Origin: Trichomonas vaginalis G3
Lineage: Eukaryota > Parabasalia > Trichomonadida > Trichomonadidae
Assembly: GCF_026262505.1 (NCBI RefSeq)
Contig: NC_067207.1
Span: forward strand, 11,314,082-11,378,081
DNA length: 64,000 nucleotides
Direction: 5' to 3'
The notes beneath the pieces were generated by a model. It saw only the letters and a list, made by a program, of their open reading frames with translations, was not told the DNA's origin and made no database searches. Shown one piece after another: positions 1 to 10,186 of this stretch (position 1 is its first letter; every line of letters starts with the position of its first letter). A program made the translations under genes and the position numbers.

Positions 1-242
1 TACATAAATTTAATATGAATTACTTAACAGTCGAGCCGAAAAATCAATTGGATAATGATTTGAAAACATATGAGTCGAAAATACTGATAGTTTGGATTTT
101 TATAGTCTATGATGTTGTAAGATTACATCTGTAATCTTAAAATTGGATTATATATTTTCAGTCAGAAAAAAAAATAAACTTACAATTGTCAATTTTCTTA
201 TGTAAACTGCCACGGCCTCTGAAATGTGACAGTTCCCTTCAA

Positions 243-1199
243 ATGAGTGAATCGATTGTAGACCCATCCAATCGCTATTTGAGGTGTGAAGTCAGACAGA
301 AAATTAACCGCACAACTGTTTATAAATGCCTCGATCAAGAGGAAAGCAGTCCTGCAGATTGGTATGAAATTTCGATTGAAAATATGCCACCTGAATCTCT
401 CTCAAGTCTCAAGGTTTTCATGACATCTTTCTCGCAAATAAAACATCCAAACCTTTTACAGATTAGTAGAGCCTGGTTAGATTCTGCAAGAAAAACTTTC
501 GTATACGTCACAGAAGTCTTCTCGCGAAAAACATTAAGAAACTATTTGACAGAACTAACAACGAGGCCGGCTACCTCTGTCATTTCAAAATGGTGTATAC
601 AGATCTTGAACGGATTAATGGCATTACACAACGCAGTTCCGCCAATTATACATAACGACTTGACTTGCAATAACATATACATTGATGTTAATACAGGCAT
701 AATCAAAATCGGAATTCCTTCTTTCGAAGCTGTATTATTTAATTGGATTTCGCCAGTTGCGCCTATCGAAGTTCAGAAGGGACTTGCCGAGCCAAGGTCA
801 GATGTTTGGTCCCTCGGCCTTTGCGTTATAGAAATGGCAACTGGCGAACAACCTTATTCAGATAAACCATCACCAAAGGATTCAATCTTGAAGGGAGAAT
901 CGCCTTCCTCTGTTGGACAGGTTTCTGACCCTTCTGTAGCAGATTTCATTACTTGCTGTTTGTTGCCAGTTGATATGAGGCCTTCTACGCAGGCTTTATT
1001 CGAATATACATTGATTTCAGAGAACTATGAGCCCCCACCGGCTGATCCAGAGCCATCTGCTATTCAACAGTTGCAGGCAAAGCAAAAATCAGAATATGAT
1101 AATTTGCTCGCCCGCCAAGAGAAAGAACGAAGGGAGCTTATAGCCAAGATTAAGGCTAGACTGAAAAAAACGGCATCATTACGTGACTTACTCAAATAA
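243..1199 (+). CDS. WNK/NRBP-like pseudokinase
   Basis: Protein of 318 aa with a protein-kinase fold that most resembles the WNK/NRBP branch. The catalytic loop at residues 137-145 reads HNDLTCNNI: the HRD Asp and downstream Asn are kept and Arg is replaced. The position of the DFG metal-binding Asp (residues 158-160, within IKIGIPS) is lost. There is no glycine-rich loop and no clear beta-3 Lys. Subdomain IX is present as SDVWSLG. About 45 C-terminal residues after a proline-rich linker are charged and predicted coiled coil (QLQAKQKSEYDN onward). NRBP proteins are known scaffold pseudokinases, so a non-catalytic adaptor role is inferred. The ATG at 243 is the first in frame; the open frame extends 19 codons upstream without an ATG. 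Stop is TAA. Kinase-fold assignment is confident, the NRBP relation moderate. Confidence 0.8.
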   Translation: MSESIVDPSNRYLRCEVRQKINRTTVYKCLDQEESSPADWYEISIENMPPESLSSLKVFMTSFSQIKHPNLLQISRAWLDSARKTFVYVTEVFSRKTLRNYLTELTTRPATSVISKWCIQILNGLMALHNAVPPIIHNDLTCNNIYIDVNTGIIKIGIPSFEAVLFNWISPVAPIEVQKGLAEPRSDVWSLGLCVIEMATGEQPYSDKPSPKDSILKGESPSSVGQVSDPSVADFITCCLLPVDMRPSTQALFEYTLISENYEPPPADPEPSAIQQLQAKQKSEYDNLLARQEKERRELIAKIKARLKKTASLRDLLK

Positions 1200-1418
1200 T
1201 TTGTCTTTTGTAAATATCGATTCTGTACCACTTTCTGTTTAATTGCCTTACTTTTTCTTATCTATTTTTTCACACCTTGATTTCGAAATAACATATTTGA
1301 ATTCCAAATTTATTTTTTTCGAAATCAAATTCTCAAAATGAAATATCTTTACTCTTCATTATATACTTTATTCCCAACACTGAGGATGTTTTATTAATTA
1401 ATATGTCATTTTATTATA

Positions 1419-2762
1419 ATGAATATTTCGATTCTTGCTTTATCTCACACTTCAAATAGTTTATCACCGTTTATTTCAAGAGATGCAAGAATTACAATGA
1501 ATAAATGCTCGTTTCACCATCTATTTTCCCATGTTCTTTATTTTAATAAGCCTTTCATTACAACATTAAAAAATTCCGAATTTCAGAGGATTCAAAAGTC
1601 TGTTTTGCTTAGCCAAGGCAATATCGTATCACATGTTGATAAGGATTTCTTCAAAGGCATTAGTATAAAAGGTTTAGATTCAATTCTTATTGATAACTGC
1701 TTATTCAAGAACATAAATACTGGTGAAAATTCTACATGTCTAAATATTGCACCAGCCTTTCAACCCAGAACTCTTACAATTAAAAATTCAAGATTTATAA
1801 ATTTAAGTTCACAACTATCTGCTGCTATTTTCTTTACAAGTAATGTAGATTTGTACATGTCTAGCAATTGTTTCTCATATTGTAGATCAGTTTATACATT
1901 TCAGACTTTTTGTTCGGAACTTACTCTAGAAATAGAAGTAAATACTACAATATTTGATATGTGTTCACCTAGACACGAGCCTGGCTTGCATATGATGCTT
2001 AAAGCTGCTGCAAACAAATGTATTTTCAATAATAACAATGTAACAAGATGTATTGTACGCGAAAAGAACTGCTTAGGCTACTATTCATCAACAAGTTATT
2101 TGGAATACAAATATATCAATAATTTCAATTCTTCCTCGCAATCTTTCATTGCCTTCGGATTAGCTCAAAAAGGGCAATCGGATATTTCTCAAATAGTCTT
2201 TAATAAGATCACTTCATATGGTGGTAATGAAATATCTTTCTTTGAAGTATGGAGACCCATTAAAGTTTCTCAATCAATTTTTGTTCACTCAAAAATCATG
2301 ATTAAGGTCACTCTACTGGAATATTTCGATACTCTATTTACTATTTATTCTTACGAAGAGGGTAATTACACTGCTTTGAATACAGAAATCAAAGCTCATA
2401 TTACATTTGAAAATTGTTTCTTTGATATACCTCGTGATCGTATTAAATACACTGATAATCTTGAATTTGATAATTACCATATATTCCAAAAAGATAATTA
2501 TCAAAAATTAAGTATTCCAATCAAATTCAAATATTGGAGATGCGCAACTGACAGATTACCAGTTCAGGCAGCTTATCCAACTCCAACGCCAGCGAAAATG
2601 AAGATAAGCTCATCTGATATTTACTTATTCGGAGGATTAATTGTATTGATTTTAATAACTGTAGGAGTGTTCATAATAGGAGAGATTTCTCGAAGAAGAA
2701 GGATGGCTAATAATGAAGAGAACCAGTCTCTTTTGGAAAAAAAACATTCCAAACCAAAATGA
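1419..2762 (+). CDS. Type I-like membrane protein with beta-helix-like repeats
   Basis: Protein of 447 aa. Residues 20-300 are rich in short Asn/Phe/Ile/Ser strands of the type seen in right-handed parallel beta-helix surface proteins of trichomonads (for example ITMNKCSFHHLF, LTIKNSRFINL, SILIDNCLFKNI-like units), with scattered cysteines. A single hydrophobic segment near residues 402-422 (YLFGGLIVLILITVGVFII) is followed by RRRR and a short cytosolic tail carrying ENQSLL, which fits the acidic dileucine endosomal sorting motif. This predicts an extracellular or luminal repeat domain anchored by a C-terminal membrane segment. No strong N-terminal signal peptide is seen, so the true start may lie elsewhere or a short exon may be missing. 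Function unknown; a surface or adhesin-like role is inference from architecture only. Confidence 0.7.
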   Translation: MNISILALSHTSNSLSPFISRDARITMNKCSFHHLFSHVLYFNKPFITTLKNSEFQRIQKSVLLSQGNIVSHVDKDFFKGISIKGLDSILIDNCLFKNINTGENSTCLNIAPAFQPRTLTIKNSRFINLSSQLSAAIFFTSNVDLYMSSNCFSYCRSVYTFQTFCSELTLEIEVNTTIFDMCSPRHEPGLHMMLKAAANKCIFNNNNVTRCIVREKNCLGYYSSTSYLEYKYINNFNSSSQSFIAFGLAQKGQSDISQIVFNKITSYGGNEISFFEVWRPIKVSQSIFVHSKIMIKVTLLEYFDTLFTIYSYEEGNYTALNTEIKAHITFENCFFDIPRDRIKYTDNLEFDNYHIFQKDNYQKLSIPIKFKYWRCATDRLPVQAAYPTPTPAKMKISSSDIYLFGGLIVLILITVGVFIIGEISRRRRMANNEENQSLLEKKHSKPK

Positions 2763-3438
2763 TTTAAATTATACTTGTGTTTGTATAAAAAAATAAATGA
2801 TGCGTATGCAGATAAGAAGTTTTTTGAATCTTTATTACAAAAAACCGGGCTCAATTTAAAATTTGATCTTCAATGAGTAATTTGAATACCAAATTAACTC
2901 TTTTATGTATAAAAGCACATAAAATAGTTATACAGTTCATCAATATCAATTGGCGCCAAAAATAATCAGAAAGTTTACGATATTAGTGGGATTAATTTGA
3001 GACATATCAATAATTATTCATGGTGATATTAAATATACTAATTAAATTTGGCGGCAGAATACATAATTTCCGAAATCATTTGAATTCGAATAAAATTGGA
3101 TCTACTTGGGATAATATCTAACAGTATCCGTATAACAAATTCATGTTGTTACGAAATTAGTCTGTTCTCAGATGTGGCTCATAAAACTTCGATAGAATAA
3201 AATAATTCGAGTTTCACTAATGCCGAAGAAAAGAGGATTAATATTCAGATAAAAATAAACAAAGTTCGTGCTCTTTCAAATTATTGCTATCGTCTCACTC
3301 TCAATTTTATATAAAAATAATTCAAATAAACGATGAAATATTCTTATTTTCGATATTATGAACATATATTCACAGACAATTGTCACTTTTGAACCACAAT
3401 TTCAGAGAGCTCAGAAATTCTATTGAAAAAATATTTTC
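2763..3438. other. Intergenic spacer, non-coding
   Basis: AT-rich spacer of 676 bases between two plus-strand genes. No convincing gene. A copy of the 10-mer TGTCACTTTT lies at 3381-3390, about 50 bases before the next ATG. The same 10-mer occurs elsewhere in the window near TTAA-element ends, so a promoter role is uncertain. Confidence 0.5.
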
Positions 3439-4425
3439 ATGAAGCTATCATCCTCAAAACTCAATCAAATAGGAGAAAACGAGGCAGAAATAATGGATGA
3501 ACCTGCAATGGTCAATTCAAACGAGCCAAATAGGATAACTGAAGTCGATTTCGATGCAATTGAAGATGATGATTCAGAAGAAGGAGAAACTCTCAAAGAA
3601 TTCGCAAGTCAGCAAGTCAAATGTCAAAACTATATCCAGTATTTCATATGGATTCTTGTTGCTATCAATGGTGTCATGTTTTTGTTACCGAAAAAGACGA
3701 ATGCGCTTAGTTTGGTAGAAAATCCGAATCACGTGATGCAAATACTTATGGATGATATCGTATATGACTTGGAAGATCCAACTGAAAATTATGATATGTT
3801 AATTTCAAACTTTGATCAGCTTGTAAAGTTCATGCATAGTGAGACCATGTCCAAAATAACGCTTGAGTACTCTGAAAAATATAATATGATATCTAGATTG
3901 CAACAATCTATCCAAACTTTGGCGTATTACTGCGGAATGAAGAAAAACTGGAAACTTGTCCAACAAATGTTACTAGTTTTGGACGCTTACACAAGGATTA
4001 ACGTTGGTTTTGAATACAAAAAAAATATGGTCGGAGACATTTTGGAAGATTGCGGAGATAATAATGATGTGATTGCAACTTTGTTCAGAGTTTCTCAAAC
4101 TCATGCAATATCAAGGAACGGACGATTTTATAAAGATTTCGCAAAAGATATTTTGAAAAAATTCGGCAACGATCAGTACAATGGACTATACTTGAACACT
4201 CTTGATCTATTATATGAGATGGCTGGCTCTAAAAAGCTTCTGAAACGAGATAATGAAAAAGTGTGCGATTTCTTAGGGAACCATGACCTGCAAAAGACTC
4301 CTTCGCGTCATAGAGATATGTACTGTTTCTTGTTGAATAACATTTCTTGCGTTCCATATGCAAAGAATTATTTTTCGGTGAAAACTTTTTGTAGACCAAA
4401 TGAGCCTCTATCATTTGAAAATTAA
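3439..4425 (+). CDS. Single-pass membrane protein, unknown function
   Basis: Protein of 328 aa that I do not recognise. Residues 1-60 are acidic and likely cytosolic (cluster around residues 40-52, AIEDDDSEEGET). One membrane segment follows at about residues 66-84 (YIQYFIWILVAINGVMFLLP). The remaining ~240 residues are alpha-helical in composition with several Cys (YYCGMKK, DCGDN, VCDFLGNHD, CFLLNNISC, FCRPNEP) and would be luminal or extracellular in a type II topology. No catalytic motif is visible. The start is the first ATG after an in-frame stop region. The stop codon is followed by A (TAAA), the sequence that serves as polyadenylation signal in Trichomonas. Probably a real host gene, because it is long, uninterrupted and compositionally protein-like. 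Confidence 0.65.
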   Translation: MKLSSSKLNQIGENEAEIMDEPAMVNSNEPNRITEVDFDAIEDDDSEEGETLKEFASQQVKCQNYIQYFIWILVAINGVMFLLPKKTNALSLVENPNHVMQILMDDIVYDLEDPTENYDMLISNFDQLVKFMHSETMSKITLEYSEKYNMISRLQQSIQTLAYYCGMKKNWKLVQQMLLVLDAYTRINVGFEYKKNMVGDILEDCGDNNDVIATLFRVSQTHAISRNGRFYKDFAKDILKKFGNDQYNGLYLNTLDLLYEMAGSKKLLKRDNEKVCDFLGNHDLQKTPSRHRDMYCFLLNNISCVPYAKNYFSVKTFCRPNEPLSFEN

Positions 4426-6293
4426 ACTGTTTAGTAGTTATATTGTATATCTTATTAACATTTTTTGATCGAATTTTATTTCGGGAATAATTTTGTTGGA
4501 GATAACATGTATCGATATGTCAACTGTGTTTAAAATATAAATTATAGCTTATTAAACCTGTAATAATATTTATTTCTCTATGAGAAATGAAATTTAAATC
4601 AAACACGATGAAAAATTAGAGTATAATTAATTCATTGCAATAAATAGTGCACGTTTTGTTGTGTGTATTGAATTAACTTGTCGGGATATGATTCTGTTAA
4701 TGAATTTTTGGAAATCAAAATAAAATTTGGTGTAAATAACCTGATGTCTCCATCGGATAACAATTAGCGATTAATTTAAGGTTGGTTCTATATGTTCCAC
4801 CCTATATTTTGATATATTTTCTCTGTTGAATTCCCATAAATGAAAATTTTAAACTGAAAATGTGGATATAAAGTAAAATGTTGTGTATGAATAGTTGGTG
4901 TAAAAAGAATGATATATGATAGCATTAATATCATTCAATAAATTCTCTTTCCAATAGGCTTTATAAACACAAATTAAAATTTACATATGTCACCTTTTAA
5001 AAAATTGAATTAGCTTTTCAAAACTGGCAGATACTTGGAAAATGGTCGCTCTAATTTCAAACATTATCCAAAATCCTTAGATTTTAAAAATTTTTGAAAT
5101 AAATTGTGTTCAAAACGATTATTCATATTATCCATTATCATGAAAACCATTAAAAATCATTATTACAGGCAAATAGTTCTAGTTGAACTGACAAAGAGTA
5201 AAAAATTAATACAACAGATATGAGATAGTGATATGTAAGGAAAATCTGCTAATTAAGATTCAGTGGCTCAACACATATAGTATATTTTGTATCAATGGCT
5301 GAATATTTATATCCTAAAAGCCACCATGCAACTTAATTTTATAAGTAAAATCAAAAATCGAGTTTTACAACAAGCATATAAGTATTCCTGAGAAATTTTA
5401 AGATAACTATATGATTTGCCGATCTTTGGGGAAATATTATGTCCAATTCTTGATTCAAAATTAGATTGTACGTCGTGTATTGTTAAATTTTAATAAGAAA
5501 CGCATGTTTATAAATTGAAACATAGTTGAATACTCCCATAATTTATGGAATGTATAGAGATAGATGAATTTTTTCTTTTTGCAAGCAATTAAATTTGTAG
5601 ATCATATGAATCTTGGATGCTGATAATTTGTGTGAGTCTTCAACACTAACTATGAAGCAAGAAATATATGTTCTTATACAAATACCTGAAGTTGAATCGA
5701 AAAATAGGCTTACACGCTTTTGCTTATGCTTGTATTGTAATTTCTGCGCCTTTCCATTTTTCCAAAATTTTTAAACTAGACAAATCAATGAAAGAAAGTC
5801 CTAAACAATTTTGATCATTTTTTTGTTTTTGAATTTTTTTTGGAGGTTATGAAGATAATTTATACATAAGTCAACAAAAGAGATTAGTTATATTATTCGT
5901 AAATCAATGAAAACATTTTAAAATATGAGTAGATTTATATTCATGCGTTAGATTGTTAAATTCATGAATGTAGAAATATTTTGAATTTAATTCTAATTAA
6001 TTCAGCCAAGTAAGCGAAAATATCAATTAATTATTGCTATGATATGCTGAAGGGATATTCATACATGAAATTTGGAAGGAATTGGCAAAATTTTGTTGAA
6101 TTTATCGTATCTAGTCATTTTGATAGTAAAACTGTTGTAAACAGAAATTCATCAAAAGTGACACCTCAGAAAAGCTAAAATATTGAATTTTTGGAACTTT
6201 TGATAGAGCACATTTTTAAATATTAATTAAAGTAAATGTATATTTTGTAAAGATTCTTTTTAATAAAAAAATAAAATTTTGAAGAAGAACACA
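4426..6293. other. Long AT-rich intergenic region
   Basis: About 1.9 kb without a supportable gene. Frames are closed frequently on both strands. One copy of the AAAAGTGACA 10-mer lies at 6154-6163 inside a ~24-base stretch that recurs inverted at 7732-7757, outside the inverted-repeat element that follows. Otherwise nothing is recognised. Confidence 0.5.
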
Positions 6294-7592
6294 AAATCTT
6301 CTGAAAAATAATATCACATAAACTCATATTATTTTCTAATATATAACTATTTTATATAAAAATCAAATTCAATGATCTTAAAAGCGAAGGATAAACCTCA
6401 AAATTTACGAATATAATGAGTGGGAATATAATGCTTATCTATCATAAAACCATATGAAATATCATTTTTTGCTTTACGCCTAATTTTTGACGACAATTAG
6501 CAAAAAATGTTAAATGTTAACACTCAGTCCATTTGAATATGAAAAATAAAATTGACTTTGATTAAATGTTTTTATTTATCATGCAATTCTTCTTGCGACC
6601 AAAGATTTGAATAAAATTTCAAAAAATAAGATAGCTTAAAAAATAATATACGGTAGTGTTTACTAATAGATGAATAGTATATAAATTCTATTAAAATGGA
6701 TTTGATCCAAAAAAATATATAAAATTTGATCATAAATAAAATCGTTTTAAATTACTTCTTCATTTAAATTAGAGTAGGTGCCAAAAGTGCTTACTCTTAA
6801 ACAACCGTCGGATTTCCGGGTGAAATCGTGACACACTTTCGTCTTTCGTAGGCAGTGGTGGTTGTTACAAAAGGTAACTTCGAATGTAGCGTGAAATCTG
6901 CAAAAAAAATTCTGAAATTTGAATGGAGAACACAAAAATTGAATAGTTTACGTCAATAAAAAAGAGAAAAATGAAGGCAATGTGTCTCGAACCTAGGACT
7001 TAGAGCAGCAATCCTACTGTTTATCGCATTACACTACATACTTCTTTCATCTCATTGAATGAGGTCAAGTATATGATAACTTGTTCCCCATTATATTCTT
7101 GTGGAATAGTGACAAATAGCAACTTTGACCCTCTCTCATTTAAATTATAACAATTATTTTTGGTTTTATATTTTTTTGGATCAAATCCATTTTAATAGAA
7201 TTTATATACTATTCATCTATTAGTAAACACTACCGTATATTATTTTTTAAGCTATCTTATTTTTTGAAATTTTAGTCAAATCTTTGGTCGCAAGAAGAAT
7301 TGCATGATAAATAAAAACATTTAATCAAAGTCAATTTTATTTTTCATATTCAAATGGACTGAGTGTTAACATTTAACATTTTTTGCTAATTGTCGTCAAA
7401 AATTAGGCGTAAAGCAAAAAATGATATTTCATATGGTTTTATGATAGATAAGCATTATATTCCCACTCATTATATTCGTAAATTTTGAGGTTTATCCTTC
7501 GCTTTTAAGATCATTGAATTTGATTTTTATATAAAATAGTTATATATTAGAAAATAATATGAGTTTATGTGATATTATTTTTCAGAAGATTT
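6294..7592. mobile_element. Long-inverted-repeat (foldback/MITE-like) DNA element
   Basis: Two arms of about 425 bases (6294-6719 and 7167-7592) are near-perfect inverted copies, both ending in AAATCTTCTGAAAAATAAT at the outer edge. The ~450-base centre has no transposase. A 62-codon minus-strand open frame (6747-6935) with several Cys and His is present but too short to assign. The arms differ at very few positions, for example in the run around 6614 versus 7276, so the element is young or kept uniform by conversion. No clear target-site duplication is visible directly outside the arms. It is best described as a non-autonomous foldback or long-TIR element, family unassigned. Confidence 0.8.
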
Positions 7593-8347
7593 CATTCTAT
7601 ATGCCTATGAAAAGTACTCTCAAAACTAACTTTTCCTAATTATAATTAAATCTAGAATATTGTATTATGCTTAGTATTATTTCATTTTTCTCATTCAATT
7701 TAGAATTTACAAATGTCAAAAAATTGAGAGCTGTCACTTTTGATGAATTTCTGTTTATTACAAAACTAATAGGAATTTTAACCCAGAAATACATATTATC
7801 AATAAAAATCCTCGATGATGTTTTTATGCTCAAAAAGTGACAATTAGTTTTTCAAACGTTGATCCCTTAATTCACTTTCATATCTTCTTTAACATTATAC
7901 ACACATGATTCTATTGCAATTTTTCTCAATTAATCCAAAAATGTTGATTTTCTTTGAAAAACTTTTGATAAATTCGATCGCGAACCAATTTTAAAAAAAT
8001 TCATGGCACTAATAATAGAACTTAAATCATTCAAACTGTTATACTCTTGAAAAAGGACTTTTATAAAGTTTATTTTTTATGGATTTTTGAGAATTCATTT
8101 TAATTTCTTTGTTAATATTTGCTCAATTTACATTACTAGCCTTTCTTCGAATTTTGGATAGTTTTGAGAACTATTTAAATTATTGAATAATTATGTGAGT
8201 ATTCAATTTTTCGATCTTTATAAATGTTGTTTATCTACATACGGACATTATAATTTCCGGTATGATAATATACACAATTTCAATATCTCTTTGAATTGTC
8301 TTCAAATTCAATATGCATTCAATCGTTCATCCCATTCAGATTTTAAA
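7593..8347. other. Intergenic region upstream of the phosphatase gene
   Basis: Non-coding, AT-rich. It holds two copies of the 10-mer TGTCACTTTT/AAAAGTGACA (7732-7741 and 7833-7842). The second is followed 24 bases later by CCC and TTAA (7864-7870), the signature of one end of the TTAA elements found downstream. The matching opposite end was not found. The open frame extending 55 codons upstream of the phosphatase ATG has no ATG and is not taken as coding. Confidence 0.45.
7833..7870. repeat. Candidate unpaired TTAA-element end
   Basis: On the minus strand the order is TTAA, GGG, about 21 bases, TGTCACTTTT. The same arrangement occurs at one end of the elements at 12907-13425 and 13697-14742. 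No partner end is visible, so this may be a relic or a chance match. Confidence 0.3.
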
Positions 8348-9331
8348 ATGCAAAATACAGATACAAATCATGCAAATACTGCTAAAAAAATCATTGGCTA
8401 CATTGGCACACGCAAACTCCAGAAGAAGATTCTTAACATGCTTTCTCCCGAATACTTGTTATGGTTAAATGAAAAAGTTAGTGAGATCCTTAAAGCTGAA
8501 CCTAATGTTGTATTCACACAAGGCAAATTCGTACTTGTTGGTGACTTACACGGCCAACTCAATGATCTCGATCGTATTCTTCGCAAGACTTGGGCAGAAA
8601 ATACACAAAAGTATCTTTTCCTTGGCGATTATGTAGATAGAGGCCAATACTCACTTGAAGTTATTTCATTGTTATTCACAATGAAGGTCCTATTTCCAGA
8701 AAGAGTTCTACTTTTAAGAGGAAATCATGAAAGCGCTTATTTGACATCAGTCTATGGATTCAAAGAGGAGTGCATTAAGAAGAGGAGCGAAGAAATATAC
8801 AACACATTTGTTCAGACCTTCAACAATCTCCCTCTCTGCGCTGTTCTTAATGGAAGAATTTTCTGCGTCCACGGAGGCATCAGCAAATACATCGAAACAC
8901 TTGATGACATAATGAAGATTGATAGATTTTGCGATGTCCCTGATAATGGTCCAATGTTCGATCTTTTATGGGCAGATCCTGATGAAGATGTTGAAACATT
9001 TGCTGACTCCGATAGAGGAGAAACATTCATATTTGGATTATCTCCAACTCTTGACTTCCTCAATAGAAACCGCCTTTCAATCCTCATTCGCGGCCACGAG
9101 TGCGTTGATGATGGATATGAATATCCATTCGAATACATCGAGAAGGAAGGATGCAAGAGACTCCTTACGCTCTTTTCAGCTTCCGATTACATCGATTACG
9201 AGAACGATGCCGCTTATGCTATTTACGACAGGAAGTTAGAATTCCATAATCTTCCTTATCTTAGAGAGCGCAGCTATGAAAGATTCAATCTTAATAACGA
9301 TCAAGAGCAGCAATCTATCCGCAGCCTTTAA
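8348..9331 (+). CDS. PP1-type serine/threonine phosphatase catalytic subunit
   Basis: Protein of 327 aa, the normal size of a PPP-family catalytic subunit. All metal ligands are in place: D66 and H68 (GDLHGQ), D94 (GDYVDRG), N126 with the catalytic H127 (RGNHES), H175 (VHGG) and H250 (RGHE). Each is exactly two residues later than in animal PP1, so core spacing is conserved. LLWADPDED and DDGYEY are also recognisable. The RAH motif is RGH and the beta12-13 region reads LFSASDYIDYEN instead of LFSAPNY, so inhibitor and substrate-groove contacts may be altered. It should hydrolyse phosphoserine and phosphothreonine in the cytosol or nucleus, with specificity set by unknown regulatory subunits. 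The ATG at 8348 is the first in frame and places the start as in PP1. Confidence 0.93.
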   Translation: MQNTDTNHANTAKKIIGYIGTRKLQKKILNMLSPEYLLWLNEKVSEILKAEPNVVFTQGKFVLVGDLHGQLNDLDRILRKTWAENTQKYLFLGDYVDRGQYSLEVISLLFTMKVLFPERVLLLRGNHESAYLTSVYGFKEECIKKRSEEIYNTFVQTFNNLPLCAVLNGRIFCVHGGISKYIETLDDIMKIDRFCDVPDNGPMFDLLWADPDEDVETFADSDRGETFIFGLSPTLDFLNRNRLSILIRGHECVDDGYEYPFEYIEKEGCKRLLTLFSASDYIDYENDAAYAIYDRKLEFHNLPYLRERSYERFNLNNDQEQQSIRSL

Positions 9332-10186
9332 TATTGTAACTCATTCTAATCAATAAATATTTGTTTGTATTTTCTTTAATAATTACTTTAGATTATTTGA
9401 TAAATTTTTAGTTGAAAGCTAAAACAATCGTACAATTGAGCATGATTACAAGCAAAATGGCTATGGTGAAACAACTTATTGTATTACAAGGAGTGTTGAT
9501 TTTGAACAATTTTGAATGTTCATATTTATCTTGATTCAGATAAATTTTATTGAGCAAATGTTTTAACTGGTAGATCAAAAGGGTCTTTAATGAAAATTGG
9601 CTCATAAATGCAAACTTTTATTTCATTTCGGAAAGAATGAATTCTCAAAAAAAGTGACAAAATTTCCCACTCGAAGGACGAAATCAGCAGAAGAATGTGA
9701 TTTCAATTATACTGTAACGTAACAAACTTTAACTAGTCATATTTTTGCTATGACTTGCAAATTTCCCAATAATTCTTTCAGAAGATTCTAATGAAAGCAT
9801 TTCCAACTAAAAATTTTTATAAAAATGAAACATATACTAACTTCATGCATTTGTAGGTAATGCTCATCACAGCTTTGTTGACGTTATCTTATAAATTTTA
9901 TACACTTAATTTTGAATTACAATTTGTTTTATAAATTCAAGTTTATAATGTTAACCCTTAAATACTCTAATGAATCAAAATAATCTTTTAATGAAATTCG
10001 GATATATTCTCAAACATTTTTTTCATTACATCAGATTTTACTCAATTGCTCATGTATTTTATTCAAGAGCTCATATACTCATATAGTATAGTGCAGTGAT
10101 CAGTAAATAAACTATTCATTCACATAAAATTTTTAAAATCATAATTTTTTTCTTATATATATCTGAAATATGCTTGATATGAATAT
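9332..10186. other. Intergenic region
   Basis: About 850 AT-rich bases. No gene supported: a 65-codon minus-strand frame at 9408-9605 is low-complexity and lacks any family signal. One AAAAGTGACA 10-mer lies at 9650-9659. CCCTTAA at 9955-9961 resembles a TTAA-element end but has no visible partner. Confidence 0.4.

Noticed and set aside
2621-2854. 77-codon minus-strand ORF at the end of the membrane-protein gene
   Set aside because: Antisense to the membrane segment and tail of a well-supported gene.
6747-6935. Cys/His-containing 62-codon ORF as a zinc-finger (FLYWCH-like) remnant
   Set aside because: The Cys/His order does not fit FLYWCH or BED spacing and the ORF is short.
8812-9239. Overlapping frames within the phosphatase gene
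   Set aside because: They lie wholly inside a gene with all catalytic motifs in another frame.
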